Shown one piece after another: positions 35,379 through 43,936 of a DNA stretch of 64,000 nt. Under the pieces are notes generated by a model. That model had not been told where the DNA came from. It made no database searches and worked only from the letters and a program-made list of their open reading frames with translations. The stretch lies in contig JBBDRN010000016.1 of assembly GCA_040905445.1 (NCBI GenBank), positions 62,001 through 126,000 on the forward strand, read 5' to 3'. The translations under genes were made by a program, and so were the position numbers. Each line of letters opens with the position of its first letter. Position 1 is the stretch's first letter. This DNA is from SKPT01 sp040905445. Its GTDB lineage: Bacteria; Planctomycetota; Phycisphaerae; Phycisphaerales; Phycisphaeraceae.

Positions 35379-35449
35379 TGGCCCGTGGTGTAACGGTAGC
35401 ACCCCAGGTTTTGGTCCTGGTAGTCCTGGTTCGAATCCAGGCGGGCCAG
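35379..35449 (+). tRNA. tRNA-Gln (anticodon TTG)
   Basis: A 71-nt cloverleaf: acceptor TGGCCCG with CGGGCCA, D-loop GGTGTAACGGTAGC, anticodon stem CCAGG/CCTGG with loop TTTTGGT (anticodon TTG, reading CAA and by wobble CAG), T-arm GGTTCGAATCC, discriminator G. CCA is not encoded. It lies 85 bp upstream of prs in the same direction. Confidence 0.97.
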
Positions 35450-35534
35450 CTTGTTGGCGTGGTTCGCCACAGATGGACACGGATGGCACGTGTTCACTTG
35501 TGGCGACGTTCTTCGCTTCTTTGAGAGGCCGACG

Positions 35535-36518
35535 ATGAGTCAAGCCGACCGGGACAGTTTGAAGATCTTTTGCGGCCGGGCCAGCCGGGGCCTGTGCGAG
35601 GAGATCTGCCGCTACCTCGAGCTGCCGATGGGCCAGGGGCATACGGACATGTTTCCCGATGGCGAGATCATCGTGAAGATCGAGGAGGACGTGCGCGGCC
35701 GCGACTGCTACGTGGTGCAGTCGACGTACGACCCGGTCAACGCGCATCTCATGGAGCTGCTCATCTACATCGACTGCCTCAAGCGCGCGAGCGCGAATCG
35801 CATCACGGCAGTGATCCCGTACTTCGGCTACGCCCGGCAGGACCAGAAGCACGAGGGCCGCACGCCGATCACGGCGAAGCTGGTGGCGAACCTCATCACG
35901 GCCGCGGGCGCGGACCGCGTGCTGGCGATGGACCTGCACACGGCGCAGGTGCAGGGGTTCTTCGACATTCCGGTGGATCACCTGCTCGCGGCGCCGGTGC
36001 TCAGCAGCTATTTCGAGGGGATCCGCGAGGAGCTCAGCGACCTGGTGCTGGTGAGCCCGGACGTGGGCAACGTGAAGATGACGAGCGCGTACGCGAGCTG
36101 GCTGGGCGGCGAGCTGGCGATCATCCACAAGAAGCGCAAGAGTGGCAGCGAGGTCGTGTCGGCGAACATCATCGGCGACGTGGAGGGCAAGACGGCGCTG
36201 CTCATCGACGACATGATCACCACGGCCGGGACGATGTGCGAGGCGGCGCGCGTGTTGCGGGCGCGCGGGGCGCGCGACGTGATCGCGGCGTGCACGCACC
36301 CGGTGTTCGTGGGGCTGGCGATGGAGCGGCTGCGCGAGGCGCCGATCAGCCGGATCGTGACCACGAACACGATCCCGTGCGGCCAACGGTGTGCGCCGAT
36401 CCAGGTGAAGCTCGTGGAGCTGTCGGTGGCGGAGGTGTTGGGCGAGGCGGTGCACCGGATCCACCACAACCGGTCGGTGTCGAGTCTGTTCCGGCCGGAT
36501 GGGGGCGGGAAGCGGTGA
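35535..36518 (+). CDS. prs: Ribose-phosphate pyrophosphokinase
   Basis: A 327-aa PRPP synthetase (ribose 5-phosphate + ATP to PRPP), needed for purines, pyrimidines, histidine, tryptophan and NAD. Family motifs: FPDGEIIVKIEEDVRGRDCYVVQS, YFGYARQDQKHEGRTPI, the catalytic-loop DLHTAQVQGFFDIPVDHL, SPDVGNVKMTSAYA, and the PRPP loop IDDMITTAGTM. I chose ATG 35535 (MSQADRDSL); an upstream in-frame ATG at 35451 falls next to the tRNA. It heads a probable prs-rplY-pth operon, a grouping known in many bacteria. Confidence 0.97.
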   Translation: MSQADRDSLKIFCGRASRGLCEEICRYLELPMGQGHTDMFPDGEIIVKIEEDVRGRDCYVVQSTYDPVNAHLMELLIYIDCLKRASANRITAVIPYFGYARQDQKHEGRTPITAKLVANLITAAGADRVLAMDLHTAQVQGFFDIPVDHLLAAPVLSSYFEGIREELSDLVLVSPDVGNVKMTSAYASWLGGELAIIHKKRKSGSEVVSANIIGDVEGKTALLIDDMITTAGTMCEAARVLRARGARDVIAACTHPVFVGLAMERLREAPISRIVTTNTIPCGQRCAPIQVKLVELSVAEVLGEAVHRIHHNRSVSSLFRPDGGGKR

Positions 36519-36523
36519 AGGCG

Positions 36524-36611
36524 GAATTCAGAATTCAAAATTAAAAATTCAGAATACAGGAGGGGGTCAGTGTCCTGGGTTTCTGAATTTTTAATTTTTA
36601 ATTCTGAATTT
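36524..36611. repeat. AT-rich inverted repeat, copy C1
   Basis: A 31-base arm (36524-36554, words GAATTC and TTAAAAATTCAGAA) pairs almost perfectly with 36581-36611 around a GC-rich loop. It is an AT-rich island in GC-rich DNA, filling the prs-rplY gap. It ends about 7 bases before the rplY ribosome site and could act as a terminator or affect translation. Copy C2 is at 38031. Confidence 0.9.
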
Positions 36612-36630
36612 TCTTTATGGAGTAAGTGTC

Positions 36631-37278
36631 ATGGCAACGCATGAAATTCCGAAGGTTGAGGCGCAGGTGCGCGAGCGGACGGGGACGCGGTATGCGCGGC
36701 GGCTGCGGGCCGAGGGGAAGCTGCCCGCCAACGTTTATGGGCGCGGCAAGGAGCCGGTGGCGATCATCGTGGACGCCAAGGCGTTCTCGGAGCTCGTCGA
36801 GCACAACGCGCACCTGTTGCAGGTGGCGGTCGACGGCAACGCGGAGCCCTGCCTCATCAAGGAGGTGCAGTGGGATCACCTCGGCACGCAGATGGTGCAC
36901 GCGGATTTGACGCGCGTGGACATGAGCGAGGATGTCGAGGTCGAGATCGAGGTCGAGCTGACGGGTGAGCCGACGGCGCTGAACGAGCCGGGCGCGGTGC
37001 TGACGCGTGACAACACGATGATCACGATCAGTTGCCGACCCGACGCGATCCCGGACGTGCTGCATCACGACATCACGGACCTGGCTGTGAACGAGACGGT
37101 GACGGTGGGCGACCTGACGCTGCCGGCCGGCGTGTCGGCGGTGAGCGACGCGGACACGGTGCTGGGCTCGATCCACATCCTGGCCGAGGAACCCGAGGAG
37201 GAGCCGGAGGTCGAGGCGGCCGAGGGCGAGCCGGAGGTGATCGGCGGCAAGGAGGAAGAGGGCGCGGAGGAGAAGTGA
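36631..37278 (+). CDS. rplY: 50S ribosomal protein L25 (CTC form)
   Basis: A 215-aa L25/CTC protein that binds 5S rRNA in the large subunit. The N-terminal L25 domain (residues 5-95; RERTGTRYARRLRAEGKLPANVYG) is followed by the CTC C-terminal beta domain (to about 185) and a very acidic tail (EEPEEEPEVEAAEGEPEV...). Length and layout are normal for the long form. ATG 36631 follows GGAG. Confidence 0.96.
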   Translation: MATHEIPKVEAQVRERTGTRYARRLRAEGKLPANVYGRGKEPVAIIVDAKAFSELVEHNAHLLQVAVDGNAEPCLIKEVQWDHLGTQMVHADLTRVDMSEDVEVEIEVELTGEPTALNEPGAVLTRDNTMITISCRPDAIPDVLHHDITDLAVNETVTVGDLTLPAGVSAVSDADTVLGSIHILAEEPEEEPEVEAAEGEPEVIGGKEEEGAEEK

Positions 37279-37296
37279 CTCTCGAACCCGACTTTC

Positions 37297-37394
37297 AACC
37301 GCGAAGCGGCGAAGCAGGCGAAGGGCGCGAAGAAGCAGAAGTGGCGCAAACCCCGCTTGTTTCGCGCTTCCCTGCGCTTTGCTGCTTCGTGGTT
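37297..37394. repeat. CGCGAAG-type inverted repeat, copy D2
   Basis: The left arm (37297-37336, starting AACCGCGAAGCGGCGAAGCA) and the right arm (37366-37394, ending CTGCTTCGTGGTT) form an imperfect hairpin built of GCGAAG words in the rplY-pth gap. A short palindrome GATTCTGAATC follows. Confidence 0.7.
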
Positions 37395-37473
37395 GTTCAG
37401 AGTTCCCGATTCTGAATCGGGTGGGCTTCGTGCAGCCTTCGTGGTCTTCGCGCCGTCGTGGTTGAGGAATGTG

Positions 37474-38037
37474 ATGAAGCTGGTCGTCGGGCTGGGCAAC
37501 CCGGGGGTGGAGTATGCGGGGACGCGGCATAACGTCGGGTTCATGGTGGTGGAACTGCTCGCGCAGCGGCATGGGTTGGTGGGGCCGGCCAAGGGCAAGT
37601 TTCACGCGGCGGTGCTCGAGGGGCAGGTCGCGAGCGAGCGCTGCCTGTTGATGCAGCCGGTGACGTACATGAACCGGTCGGGGCTGGCGGTGGGGGAGGC
37701 GGTGCGGTTCTACAAGCTTGAGCCGGCGGACGTGCTGGTGATCGTCGATGACGTGGCGCTGCCTTGCGGGCGGATCCGGCTGCGCGCGGGCGGTAGCGCC
37801 GGCGGGCACAACGGGCTGGCGGATGTGGCGCGCGTGCTGGCGACGGATGAGTATCCGCGGCTGCGGGTGGGAATCGATCCACCCGGGCGGGCGCCCCAGC
37901 GTGATTACGTGCTGGGCAAGTTCAGCCGCGAGCAGATGGAGCTGATGACGGGGGCGATCGAGCGGGCGGCGGACGCGGCAGAGATGTGGATGCGGGAGGG
38001 GATCGAGAAGGCGATGACGGCGTTCAACGGGAATTAA
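37474..38037 (+). CDS. pth: Peptidyl-tRNA hydrolase
   Basis: A 187-aa cytosolic enzyme that frees tRNA from prematurely released peptidyl-tRNA. It begins MKLVVGLGNPGVEYAGTRHNVGF with the catalytic histidine in TRHNVG; YMNRSG, VDDVALPCGRIRLRAGGSAGGHNGL and YVLGKF are all present. ATG 37474 has TTGAGGAA upstream. The stop TAA lies inside the left arm of the AT-rich repeat C2, so the last codons (N-G-N) border it. Confidence 0.97.
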   Translation: MKLVVGLGNPGVEYAGTRHNVGFMVVELLAQRHGLVGPAKGKFHAAVLEGQVASERCLLMQPVTYMNRSGLAVGEAVRFYKLEPADVLVIVDDVALPCGRIRLRAGGSAGGHNGLADVARVLATDEYPRLRVGIDPPGRAPQRDYVLGKFSREQMELMTGAIERAADAAEMWMREGIEKAMTAFNGN

Positions 38038-38121
38038 AAATTCAAAATTCAAAATTCAGAAAAGGGAGGGCAGCGGCCGCGTTCCCTGATTTCTGAATTT
38101 TTAATTTTGAATTTTTAATTT
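38031..38121. repeat. AT-rich inverted repeat, copy C2
   Basis: The left arm (38031-38067) consists of GAATTAAAAATTCAAAATTC and further AAATTC words; the right arm (38083-38121) is its near-complement. It lies between convergent pth and nadE and provides both stop codons: pth TAA at 38035-38037 and nadE TAA (minus strand) at 38101-38103. The final residues of NadE (KLKIQN) are encoded by the repeat. Confidence 0.9.
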
Positions 38122-39879
38122 CTCAAACCCGTGGCCGGCGTCGTAGGCCTGGGCGAGGGGGATGCGGCGGCCGGTGCCGAAGGCGCGGCCGGTGATCTTG
38201 AGTCCCGGGGCCATCTGCTTCCTTTTGTATTCGTTGCGATCGATGAGGCGGACGACGCGCAGAACGGTCTCCGCGTCGATGCCTGTCTCGGCGATGATGT
38301 CGCGGGCCGGCTGGTCGCGCTCGACGTAGCGCTCGATGATCTGATCGAGGATGTCGTAAGGCGGCAGGGAGTCCTGATCCTTCTGGTCGGGGCGCAGCTC
38401 GGCGCTGGGTGGCTTGGTGAGGGTCGACTCGGGGATGACGGGGCCCTGGTATAGATCGCGAAGCGGGGAGTCTTCGTCCTCGTTGATCCAGCGCGCGAGG
38501 TCGAAGACCATGGTCTTGGGGACGTCGCTGATGACGGCGAGGCCGCCCGCCATGTCGCCGTAGAGCGTGCAGTAGCCGACGGCGACCTCGCTCTTGTTGC
38601 CGGTGGTGACGAGCAGGGAGTTGAACTTGTTGGAGAAGGCCATGAGGATCAGGCCGCGGATGCGTGCCTGGATGTTCTCCTCGGTCATATCGGGCGTGGT
38701 GTCGGCGAACCAGGGGGCGAGGAGGGTTTCGAACGCTTCATGCGGCTGATCGATGGGGATGACGTCGAACCGGATGTTGAGCCGGGTGGCGAGGTCGCGT
38801 GCGTCGGTGATGGAGTGCTCGGAGGAGTAGCGGCTGGGCATGGCGATGCCGTGCACATGCTCGCGGCCGAGGGCGGCGACGCCGAGGGCGGCGGAGAGGG
38901 CGGAGTCGATGCCGCCGCTGACGCCCAGGACGATATCCGTGAAGTTGCACTTGCGGCAGTAGTCGCGCAGGCCGAGCACCAGCGCGTGGTACACCGTCGT
39001 CAGGTCGTCCTTGGTGCGCGCGGTCTGGTCCTGGCGTTCTTCGGTGTCCTGGAGACCGATGGTGGGGGGGGTGCGGGGGCGGGTCTGGTCGGGGGCGGTG
39101 TTTGACGTGGTGGCGGGGGAGAGGTCGACGAGCAGGAGGTCTTCCTCAAAAGCTTTGGCGTGGGCGAGCAGGTTGCCCTGGTGGTCGAAGGCGCAGGAGT
39201 TGCCGTCGAATACGAGCTCGTCGTTGCCGCCGACCTGGTTGCAGTAGAGCAGGGGGATGGCGTGCTTGCGTGCGACGTGGCGCATGAGTTTGAGCCGGAA
39301 GGCGTGCTTACGGACGACGAAGGGCGAGGCGGCGCAGTTGATGAAGAGGTCGGCGCCGCGTCGGGCGAGCTCGTCGACGGGGTTGTCGTGGTAGAGCTGG
39401 CGCGTAACGATCTGCTCCTCGTTCCAGAGGTCTTCGCAGATGCTGATGCCGATGCGGGCGTCCTTGAAGGAGGCGATGTCGAGGCGCGGACCGGGCTCGA
39501 AGTAGCGGTGCTCGTCGAAGACGTCGTAAGTGGGCAGCAGGCTCTTGAAGTGGCGGTGGGTGATGCGCCCATTTGCGCATAAGGCGGCCGTGTTGTGGAG
39601 CGGTCGGCCGCGGTCGCTTTCGGCTCGGCTGGGGTAGCCGACGATCGCGGCGATGTCGGTGCAGCGGACGGCGATGTCGTCCACGGCGGCGGCGCATCGG
39701 TCGATGAGGGTGGGCTTGAGCAGCAGATCCTTGGGCGGATAGCCGAGAATCGCCAACTCGGGGAGGACGACGAGGTCGGCGCCGGCGTGGCGCGCGGCGT
39801 CGATGGCATGGTGGATCCTCGCAGCGTTGCCGGGGATGTCACCGATGGTGGGGTTGAGCTGGGCGAGGGCGATTTTCAT
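38101..39879 (-). CDS. nadE: Glutamine-hydrolysing NAD+ synthase
   Basis: A 592-aa two-domain cytosolic enzyme, last step of NAD synthesis (NaAD + glutamine + ATP). The N-terminal nitrilase-type glutaminase domain has the catalytic Glu in VVLPELAILGYPPKDLL, Lys in HFKSLLPTYDVFDE and Cys in FINCAASPF (about residue 180). The C-terminal synthetase domain has the P-loop VLGVSGGIDSAL near 320 and GNKSEVAVGYCTLYGDMAGGLAVI. About 25 hydrophilic residues link the domains. The last six residues derive from the AT-rich repeat C2 rather than the conserved sequence. Confidence 0.97.
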   Translation of the reverse strand: MKIALAQLNPTIGDIPGNAARIHHAIDAARHAGADLVVLPELAILGYPPKDLLLKPTLIDRCAAAVDDIAVRCTDIAAIVGYPSRAESDRGRPLHNTAALCANGRITHRHFKSLLPTYDVFDEHRYFEPGPRLDIASFKDARIGISICEDLWNEEQIVTRQLYHDNPVDELARRGADLFINCAASPFVVRKHAFRLKLMRHVARKHAIPLLYCNQVGGNDELVFDGNSCAFDHQGNLLAHAKAFEEDLLLVDLSPATTSNTAPDQTRPRTPPTIGLQDTEERQDQTARTKDDLTTVYHALVLGLRDYCRKCNFTDIVLGVSGGIDSALSAALGVAALGREHVHGIAMPSRYSSEHSITDARDLATRLNIRFDVIPIDQPHEAFETLLAPWFADTTPDMTEENIQARIRGLILMAFSNKFNSLLVTTGNKSEVAVGYCTLYGDMAGGLAVISDVPKTMVFDLARWINEDEDSPLRDLYQGPVIPESTLTKPPSAELRPDQKDQDSLPPYDILDQIIERYVERDQPARDIIAETGIDAETVLRVVRLIDRNEYKRKQMAPGLKITGRAFGTGRRIPLAQAYDAGHGFEKLKIQN

Positions 39880-40045
39880 GTTTTGCGCCTGGTCGAGCCT
39901 TGACCGCGACGTGTCATTGTACGGAATAATCGCGTGGTCCCGGAGCGATGGATGGGGTGATCCCGCCCTTCGCTCGCGGACTCACTCAGGGCGGGCGTTC
40001 AGGGTGGGCGCGTCGGAAGGGCCTGGGCTGCGGAAAGGATGCGAC

Positions 40046-41047
40046 ATGGGCGCGATGGTGCAGGGTGCGGCGGCGGTAATGGTGGCGCTGGTCGTGACGG
40101 GGTGTTGCGGGCCGGGGTATGTCGTGGCGATGAGGCCGGACGACGCGCCGACCGTGGTGGCGCGTCGGTACATGGACGACGCGGAGCTGTACCGGGTGCA
40201 GGGGATGGAGGATGCGGCGATCGAGTCGTTGGCGCGGGCGATCGAGGTGAATCCTCGGTTGCCGGAGGCGCATATCGAGCTGGGCGACCGTTATCGCGAG
40301 CGAGAGCAGTATGGCGAGGCGGAGCGGGCGTACGCGCACGCGGCCGCGCTCGACCCGCAAAGCTTTGACGCCGTGTACCACCTCGCGCTGGCGCGGCACC
40401 TGCGCGGCGCAGCGGGGGAGGCGACGGTGATCTATGCGCGGGCGCTGGCGATCTCGCCCGACGACGCGCGGGCGCACCGCGCGGTGGCGGCGGCGCACGT
40501 GCAGACGGGCCGAATATACGAGGCGCTGCGACATGCATATCGCGCGGTGGAGCTCGAGCCGGCACACCAGGCGGGGTGGTCGAACCTGGGGGCGGTGTAC
40601 GCGCGGCTGGGGGATCACGAGCAGGCGGTCGAGGCGTACCGCCGGGGGGCGACGCTCGGCGAGCTCGCGGAAGGGGCGCGGCTGGGGCTGGCGGACGCGC
40701 ATGTCCAGGTCGGGCGCGCGGAGATGGCCATCGCCGTGCTCGAACGCGTCGTGCAGGAGAATCCTGACTCGGCGGCGGCGCATGAGCGGCTGGGATACCT
40801 GCGCTACAGGCAGCGCGACGTCGACGCGGCGCTGGCGCACTATCGGCAGGCGGTGGCGATCGACGGGCAGGACCCGGCAGCGCTCAACGGCGTGGGCGTC
40901 TGCCTCGTGACGAAGTGGCTCCAGGGCGGGGCGAGCGACCGCGCGATGCGCCGCGAGGCAGTCGAGCATTGGCGGGTAAGCCTGCGCCTGCGGCCGAGTC
41001 AGCCTCGCATCGTGGACCTGCTGGGGCGGTATGGGCGCGGGATGTGA
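40046..41047 (+). CDS. TPR-repeat lipoprotein
   Basis: A 333-aa protein with an N-terminal lipoprotein signal (VMVALVVTGC, cysteine at about residue 18) and tetratricopeptide repeats over almost the whole mature part. Repeats are seen, for example, at AAIESLARAIEVNPRLPEAHIELGDRY, EAERAYAHAAALDPQSFDAVYHLALA, EALRHAYRAVELEPAHQAGWSNLGAVY and DAALAHYRQAVAIDGQDPAALNGVG, about seven in all. It is probably membrane-anchored and binds partner proteins. ATG 40046 has AAAGGAT upstream. It converges on tsaD with 45 bp between. Confidence 0.88.
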   Translation: MGAMVQGAAAVMVALVVTGCCGPGYVVAMRPDDAPTVVARRYMDDAELYRVQGMEDAAIESLARAIEVNPRLPEAHIELGDRYREREQYGEAERAYAHAAALDPQSFDAVYHLALARHLRGAAGEATVIYARALAISPDDARAHRAVAAAHVQTGRIYEALRHAYRAVELEPAHQAGWSNLGAVYARLGDHEQAVEAYRRGATLGELAEGARLGLADAHVQVGRAEMAIAVLERVVQENPDSAAAHERLGYLRYRQRDVDAALAHYRQAVAIDGQDPAALNGVGVCLVTKWLQGGASDRAMRREAVEHWRVSLRLRPSQPRIVDLLGRYGRGM

Positions 41048-41092
41048 GCGAGGCGAATGTTGTAGCGGTGACAGGGCAGGTCCGCGCGGGCC

Positions 41093-42226
41093 CTACGTCG
41101 TGGTGGTTGGCAGGGCGGGGAGGTCGAGGGTGTCGGCCTCCCCGGCGGCGAAGCGGGCGTGGGCGAGGCCCGCGATCATCGCGGCGTTGTCGAGGCAGTA
41201 GGCGAGGTGGGGGATGTCGACGCGGAGGCTCCGCGCATCGCCGAGCTGGTGGAGGCGGTGGCGGAGCAGGGAGTTGGCGGTGACGCCGCCACCGGCGACG
41301 AGGTGCTGAACGGGCGTGGCCTGTTGCGCGAGCAGGTCGAGGGCGCGCTCGATCTTGGCGATGAGCACGTCGACAACGGCGAGCTGGAATGCGGCGGCGA
41401 AGTCGGCACGCTGCGGGTCGGTGAGGTCGGCCGCGGCGCGTGGGAAGCGGGCGTCGCGGCCGCGTCCCACGGGGTGGCCTCGGACGGCGTAGAGCAGGGC
41501 GGTCTTGAGGCCGGAGAAGGAGAAGTCGAGGCTGTCGGGTTCGAGCATGGAGCGTGGGAGCTTGTGGGCACCAGGGTCGCCGCGCTGGGCGAGGGCGTCG
41601 AGGCGCGGGCCGCCCGGGTAGCCGGCGTCGAGGATGACGGCAGCCTTGTCGTAGGCTTCGCCGACGGCGTCGTCGATGGTGCGGCCGAGGGGTTGGAGGT
41701 TGGTGGGGCTGTGGATGAGGTAGAGGCTGGTGTGGCCGCCGGAGACGACGAGGCCGAGCGCTGGGGAGGTGGTGGAGGTGGTGGGGGGGACTCGCTCAGG
41801 ACCGGCGTCAGCGGGGGCGGCTACTGCGGAAGTGGGTGGGGCGGTGAGATTGGCGGCGTGGAGGTGGGCGTGAACGTGGTCGACGCCGATCAGCGGCCGG
41901 CCGAGGGCCCAGGCGAGGGCCTGCGCTGCGCTGACGCCCACGAGCAGCGAGCCGATCAGCCCCGGGCGGTTGCCGACGGCGACGGCGTCGAGGTCGGCGG
42001 CGGCGAGGCCGGCGTCGGCGAGGGCCTGGCGGACGACGGGCTCGATCCGCTCGACGTGGGCGCGGCTGGCGATCTCGGGCACGACGCCGCGGTAGGGCGC
42101 GTGCAGCTCATGCTGCGAGGCCACGACGTTGGAGAGGACCTGCCGACCGTCGGCGACGACCGCGGCGGCGGTCTCGTCGCAGCTCGTCTCGATGCCCAGG
42201 ATGTGCGTCGCGGGCGCGGGCGTCAT
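41093..42226 (-). CDS. tsaD: tRNA N6-adenosine threonylcarbamoyltransferase
   Basis: A 377-aa cytosolic enzyme that, with TsaB and TsaE, transfers threonylcarbamoyl to A37 of ANN-decoding tRNAs. It starts ILGIETSCDETAAAVV, then SQHELHAPYRGVVPEIASRAH, and the metal-binding HxxxH pair in VDHVHAHLHAAN. LVVSGGHTSLYL, DDAVGEAYDKAA and a C-terminal DNAAMIAGLAHAR complete the ASKHA fold. A low-complexity loop (about residues 130-150) interrupts the usual sequence. Its ATG overlaps the stop of the protease gene by 4 bases. Its stop TAG falls in a degenerate half-copy of the GTAGGGTCCGC repeat (41079-41096). Confidence 0.97.
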   Translation of the reverse strand: MTPAPATHILGIETSCDETAAAVVADGRQVLSNVVASQHELHAPYRGVVPEIASRAHVERIEPVVRQALADAGLAAADLDAVAVGNRPGLIGSLLVGVSAAQALAWALGRPLIGVDHVHAHLHAANLTAPPTSAVAAPADAGPERVPPTTSTTSPALGLVVSGGHTSLYLIHSPTNLQPLGRTIDDAVGEAYDKAAVILDAGYPGGPRLDALAQRGDPGAHKLPRSMLEPDSLDFSFSGLKTALLYAVRGHPVGRGRDARFPRAAADLTDPQRADFAAAFQLAVVDVLIAKIERALDLLAQQATPVQHLVAGGGVTANSLLRHRLHQLGDARSLRVDIPHLAYCLDNAAMIAGLAHARFAAGEADTLDLPALPTTTT

Positions 42227-43800
42227 GGCGCCGGTTGGAGTTCGATGTCGATCTCCACGTCCGCACCCGTTTCGGGGGCTTGGTCGTCGTCGCGCGTGGC
42301 GTCGGCTTCAGGCTCGGCGTCGTCGGGCGCTTCGGCACCGTTGGTGTCGACCGCTTCGAGCTGGCGCTCGATCTCGCTGAGGCGCTCCTGGAGGCGTTCG
42401 CGCTCTTCGAGGAGGTTGTCGCGTTCGTCGGCGGAGACGCGGGCCTGGACGTTGCCGGCGCCGACGGTCGGCCAGTTGCCGGTCTCCAGTCGCCCGATCG
42501 CGGCGCGGAGGGCGGCGGCGAGCTGGGGGTCGAGCAGGTCGGCCTCGATGCGCTCGGGGGTGAGCGGCTGTTGCTCGGCTGGGTCGTCGTCGCCGTTGTT
42601 GTGGCGGAGGACGTCGTTCTGGCGTCGGCGTTCGAGCATGTCGCGCATCTGGCGTGCGGAGAGCCCGACGTACGCCCCTTCGCTGGGGTCGACGCCCCAC
42701 TGCTCGGAGTCGTCGCGGCGGTGGACGAGTCGCCCGGAGGGCAGGTAGTAGTACGCGTTGGTCATCTTGAGGGCGCCCTGCCCGCCTTCGAGCATGCGGA
42801 TCTGCTGGACGGAGCCCTTGCCGAAGGTGCGCGAACCGACGATGAGCGCGCGGTCGTGGTCCTTGAGTGAGCCGGCGAGGATCTCGGCGGCGGAAGCGGA
42901 GGCTTCATTGGCGAGGACGACGACGGGGATGTCGTCGCCGATGGTGGCGGGGTAGCGCGCGTCGAGAACCTGCTCGGGGCCGGCCCGGCCGCGGACGGAG
43001 ACGATGCGGGCGCCGGGGGGCAGGAAGAGGTCGACGACCTCGCGCGCCTCCTCGAGCAGGCCGCCGGGGTTGAAGCGGACATCGACGATGAGGGCGCGCA
43101 TGCCCTGCTCGCCGAGCTGGTCGAGGACCTCGGCCATTTCTTCGACGGTGTTGTCGTTGAACTGCGTGAGCCAGATGTAGGCGATGCCGCGCTCGGCGTC
43201 GAGCATGTGCTGGAAGTGCTGGTCGTTGCCCCGCTGCAGGCCGCGGACGCTCTGGATGCGGATGCGGTCGCGGGTGACGGTAATTTCCTGCTCCTCGCCG
43301 TCGTCGTGCCGGACGGTGAACGTGACGTCGGTGCCAGCCTCGCCGGTGAGGCGGTCGACGGCTTCGTTGAGGGACATGTTGAGTGTGGACTCGCCCTCGA
43401 TCTCGATGATGATGTCGCCCGCCATCACGCCGGCGTGCCAGGCGGGGGAGTCGGGCAGGGGTGTGATGATGCGGACGCGGCCTTCGTACTCGTCGACCTC
43501 GGCACCGATGCCGGAGAACTCGCCCTTGATCTGTCGCTCGAAGCGTTCGAGGTCTTCGGGGGTGAGGAAATCGGTGTGGGGGTCGTTGAGGTCGTTGACC
43601 ATGCCCTCGACGGCGGCGCGGTTGAGCTCGCTGGAGTCGAGCTCCTCGACGTAGCCGGTGAGCAGCTCGTGCCGGATGTCGATGAGCAGGTCGAGATCGC
43701 GGAAAGGGCTGGCGGTGCGGGCCCAGGTATGGGTCAGCAGGAGCATCGCAGCGGCGAGCAGCGTGACGATGCCGAGCCGGGTGGAAATACCGTGTCTCAT
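42223..43800 (-). CDS. S41-family C-terminal processing peptidase
   Basis: A 525-aa exported serine protease with PDZ domain (CtpA/Prc type). An N-terminal signal anchor (LGIVTLLAAAMLLLTHTW) is followed by VEGMVNDLNDPHTDFLTPED, the PDZ domain (SGIGAEVDEYEGRVRII ... AGDIIIEIEG) and the peptidase domain. The catalytic Ser lies in NEASASAAEI and Lys in FGKGSVQ. The C-terminal 110 residues carry a coiled coil (DERDNLLEERERLQERLSEIERQLEAV) and an acidic tail. It is translationally coupled to tsaD by an ATGA overlap, an unusual pair. Confidence 0.93.
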   Translation of the reverse strand: MRHGISTRLGIVTLLAAAMLLLTHTWARTASPFRDLDLLIDIRHELLTGYVEELDSSELNRAAVEGMVNDLNDPHTDFLTPEDLERFERQIKGEFSGIGAEVDEYEGRVRIITPLPDSPAWHAGVMAGDIIIEIEGESTLNMSLNEAVDRLTGEAGTDVTFTVRHDDGEEQEITVTRDRIRIQSVRGLQRGNDQHFQHMLDAERGIAYIWLTQFNDNTVEEMAEVLDQLGEQGMRALIVDVRFNPGGLLEEAREVVDLFLPPGARIVSVRGRAGPEQVLDARYPATIGDDIPVVVLANEASASAAEILAGSLKDHDRALIVGSRTFGKGSVQQIRMLEGGQGALKMTNAYYYLPSGRLVHRRDDSEQWGVDPSEGAYVGLSARQMRDMLERRRQNDVLRHNNGDDDPAEQQPLTPERIEADLLDPQLAAALRAAIGRLETGNWPTVGAGNVQARVSADERDNLLEERERLQERLSEIERQLEAVDTNGAEAPDDAEPEADATRDDDQAPETGADVEIDIELQPAP

Positions 43801-43936
43801 GCGAGCCTCGTGGAGCGTGGTGCGGTGCGTGGGTATGGCCGTGGGCGGTCGATTCTAGGGGCGGCGGTGACCGGGTTCAAAAGAAGGCTTCCTCCGCGAT
43901 CTCCGGGGACGACAAACACAGTCGCGCCGCGCCCTC

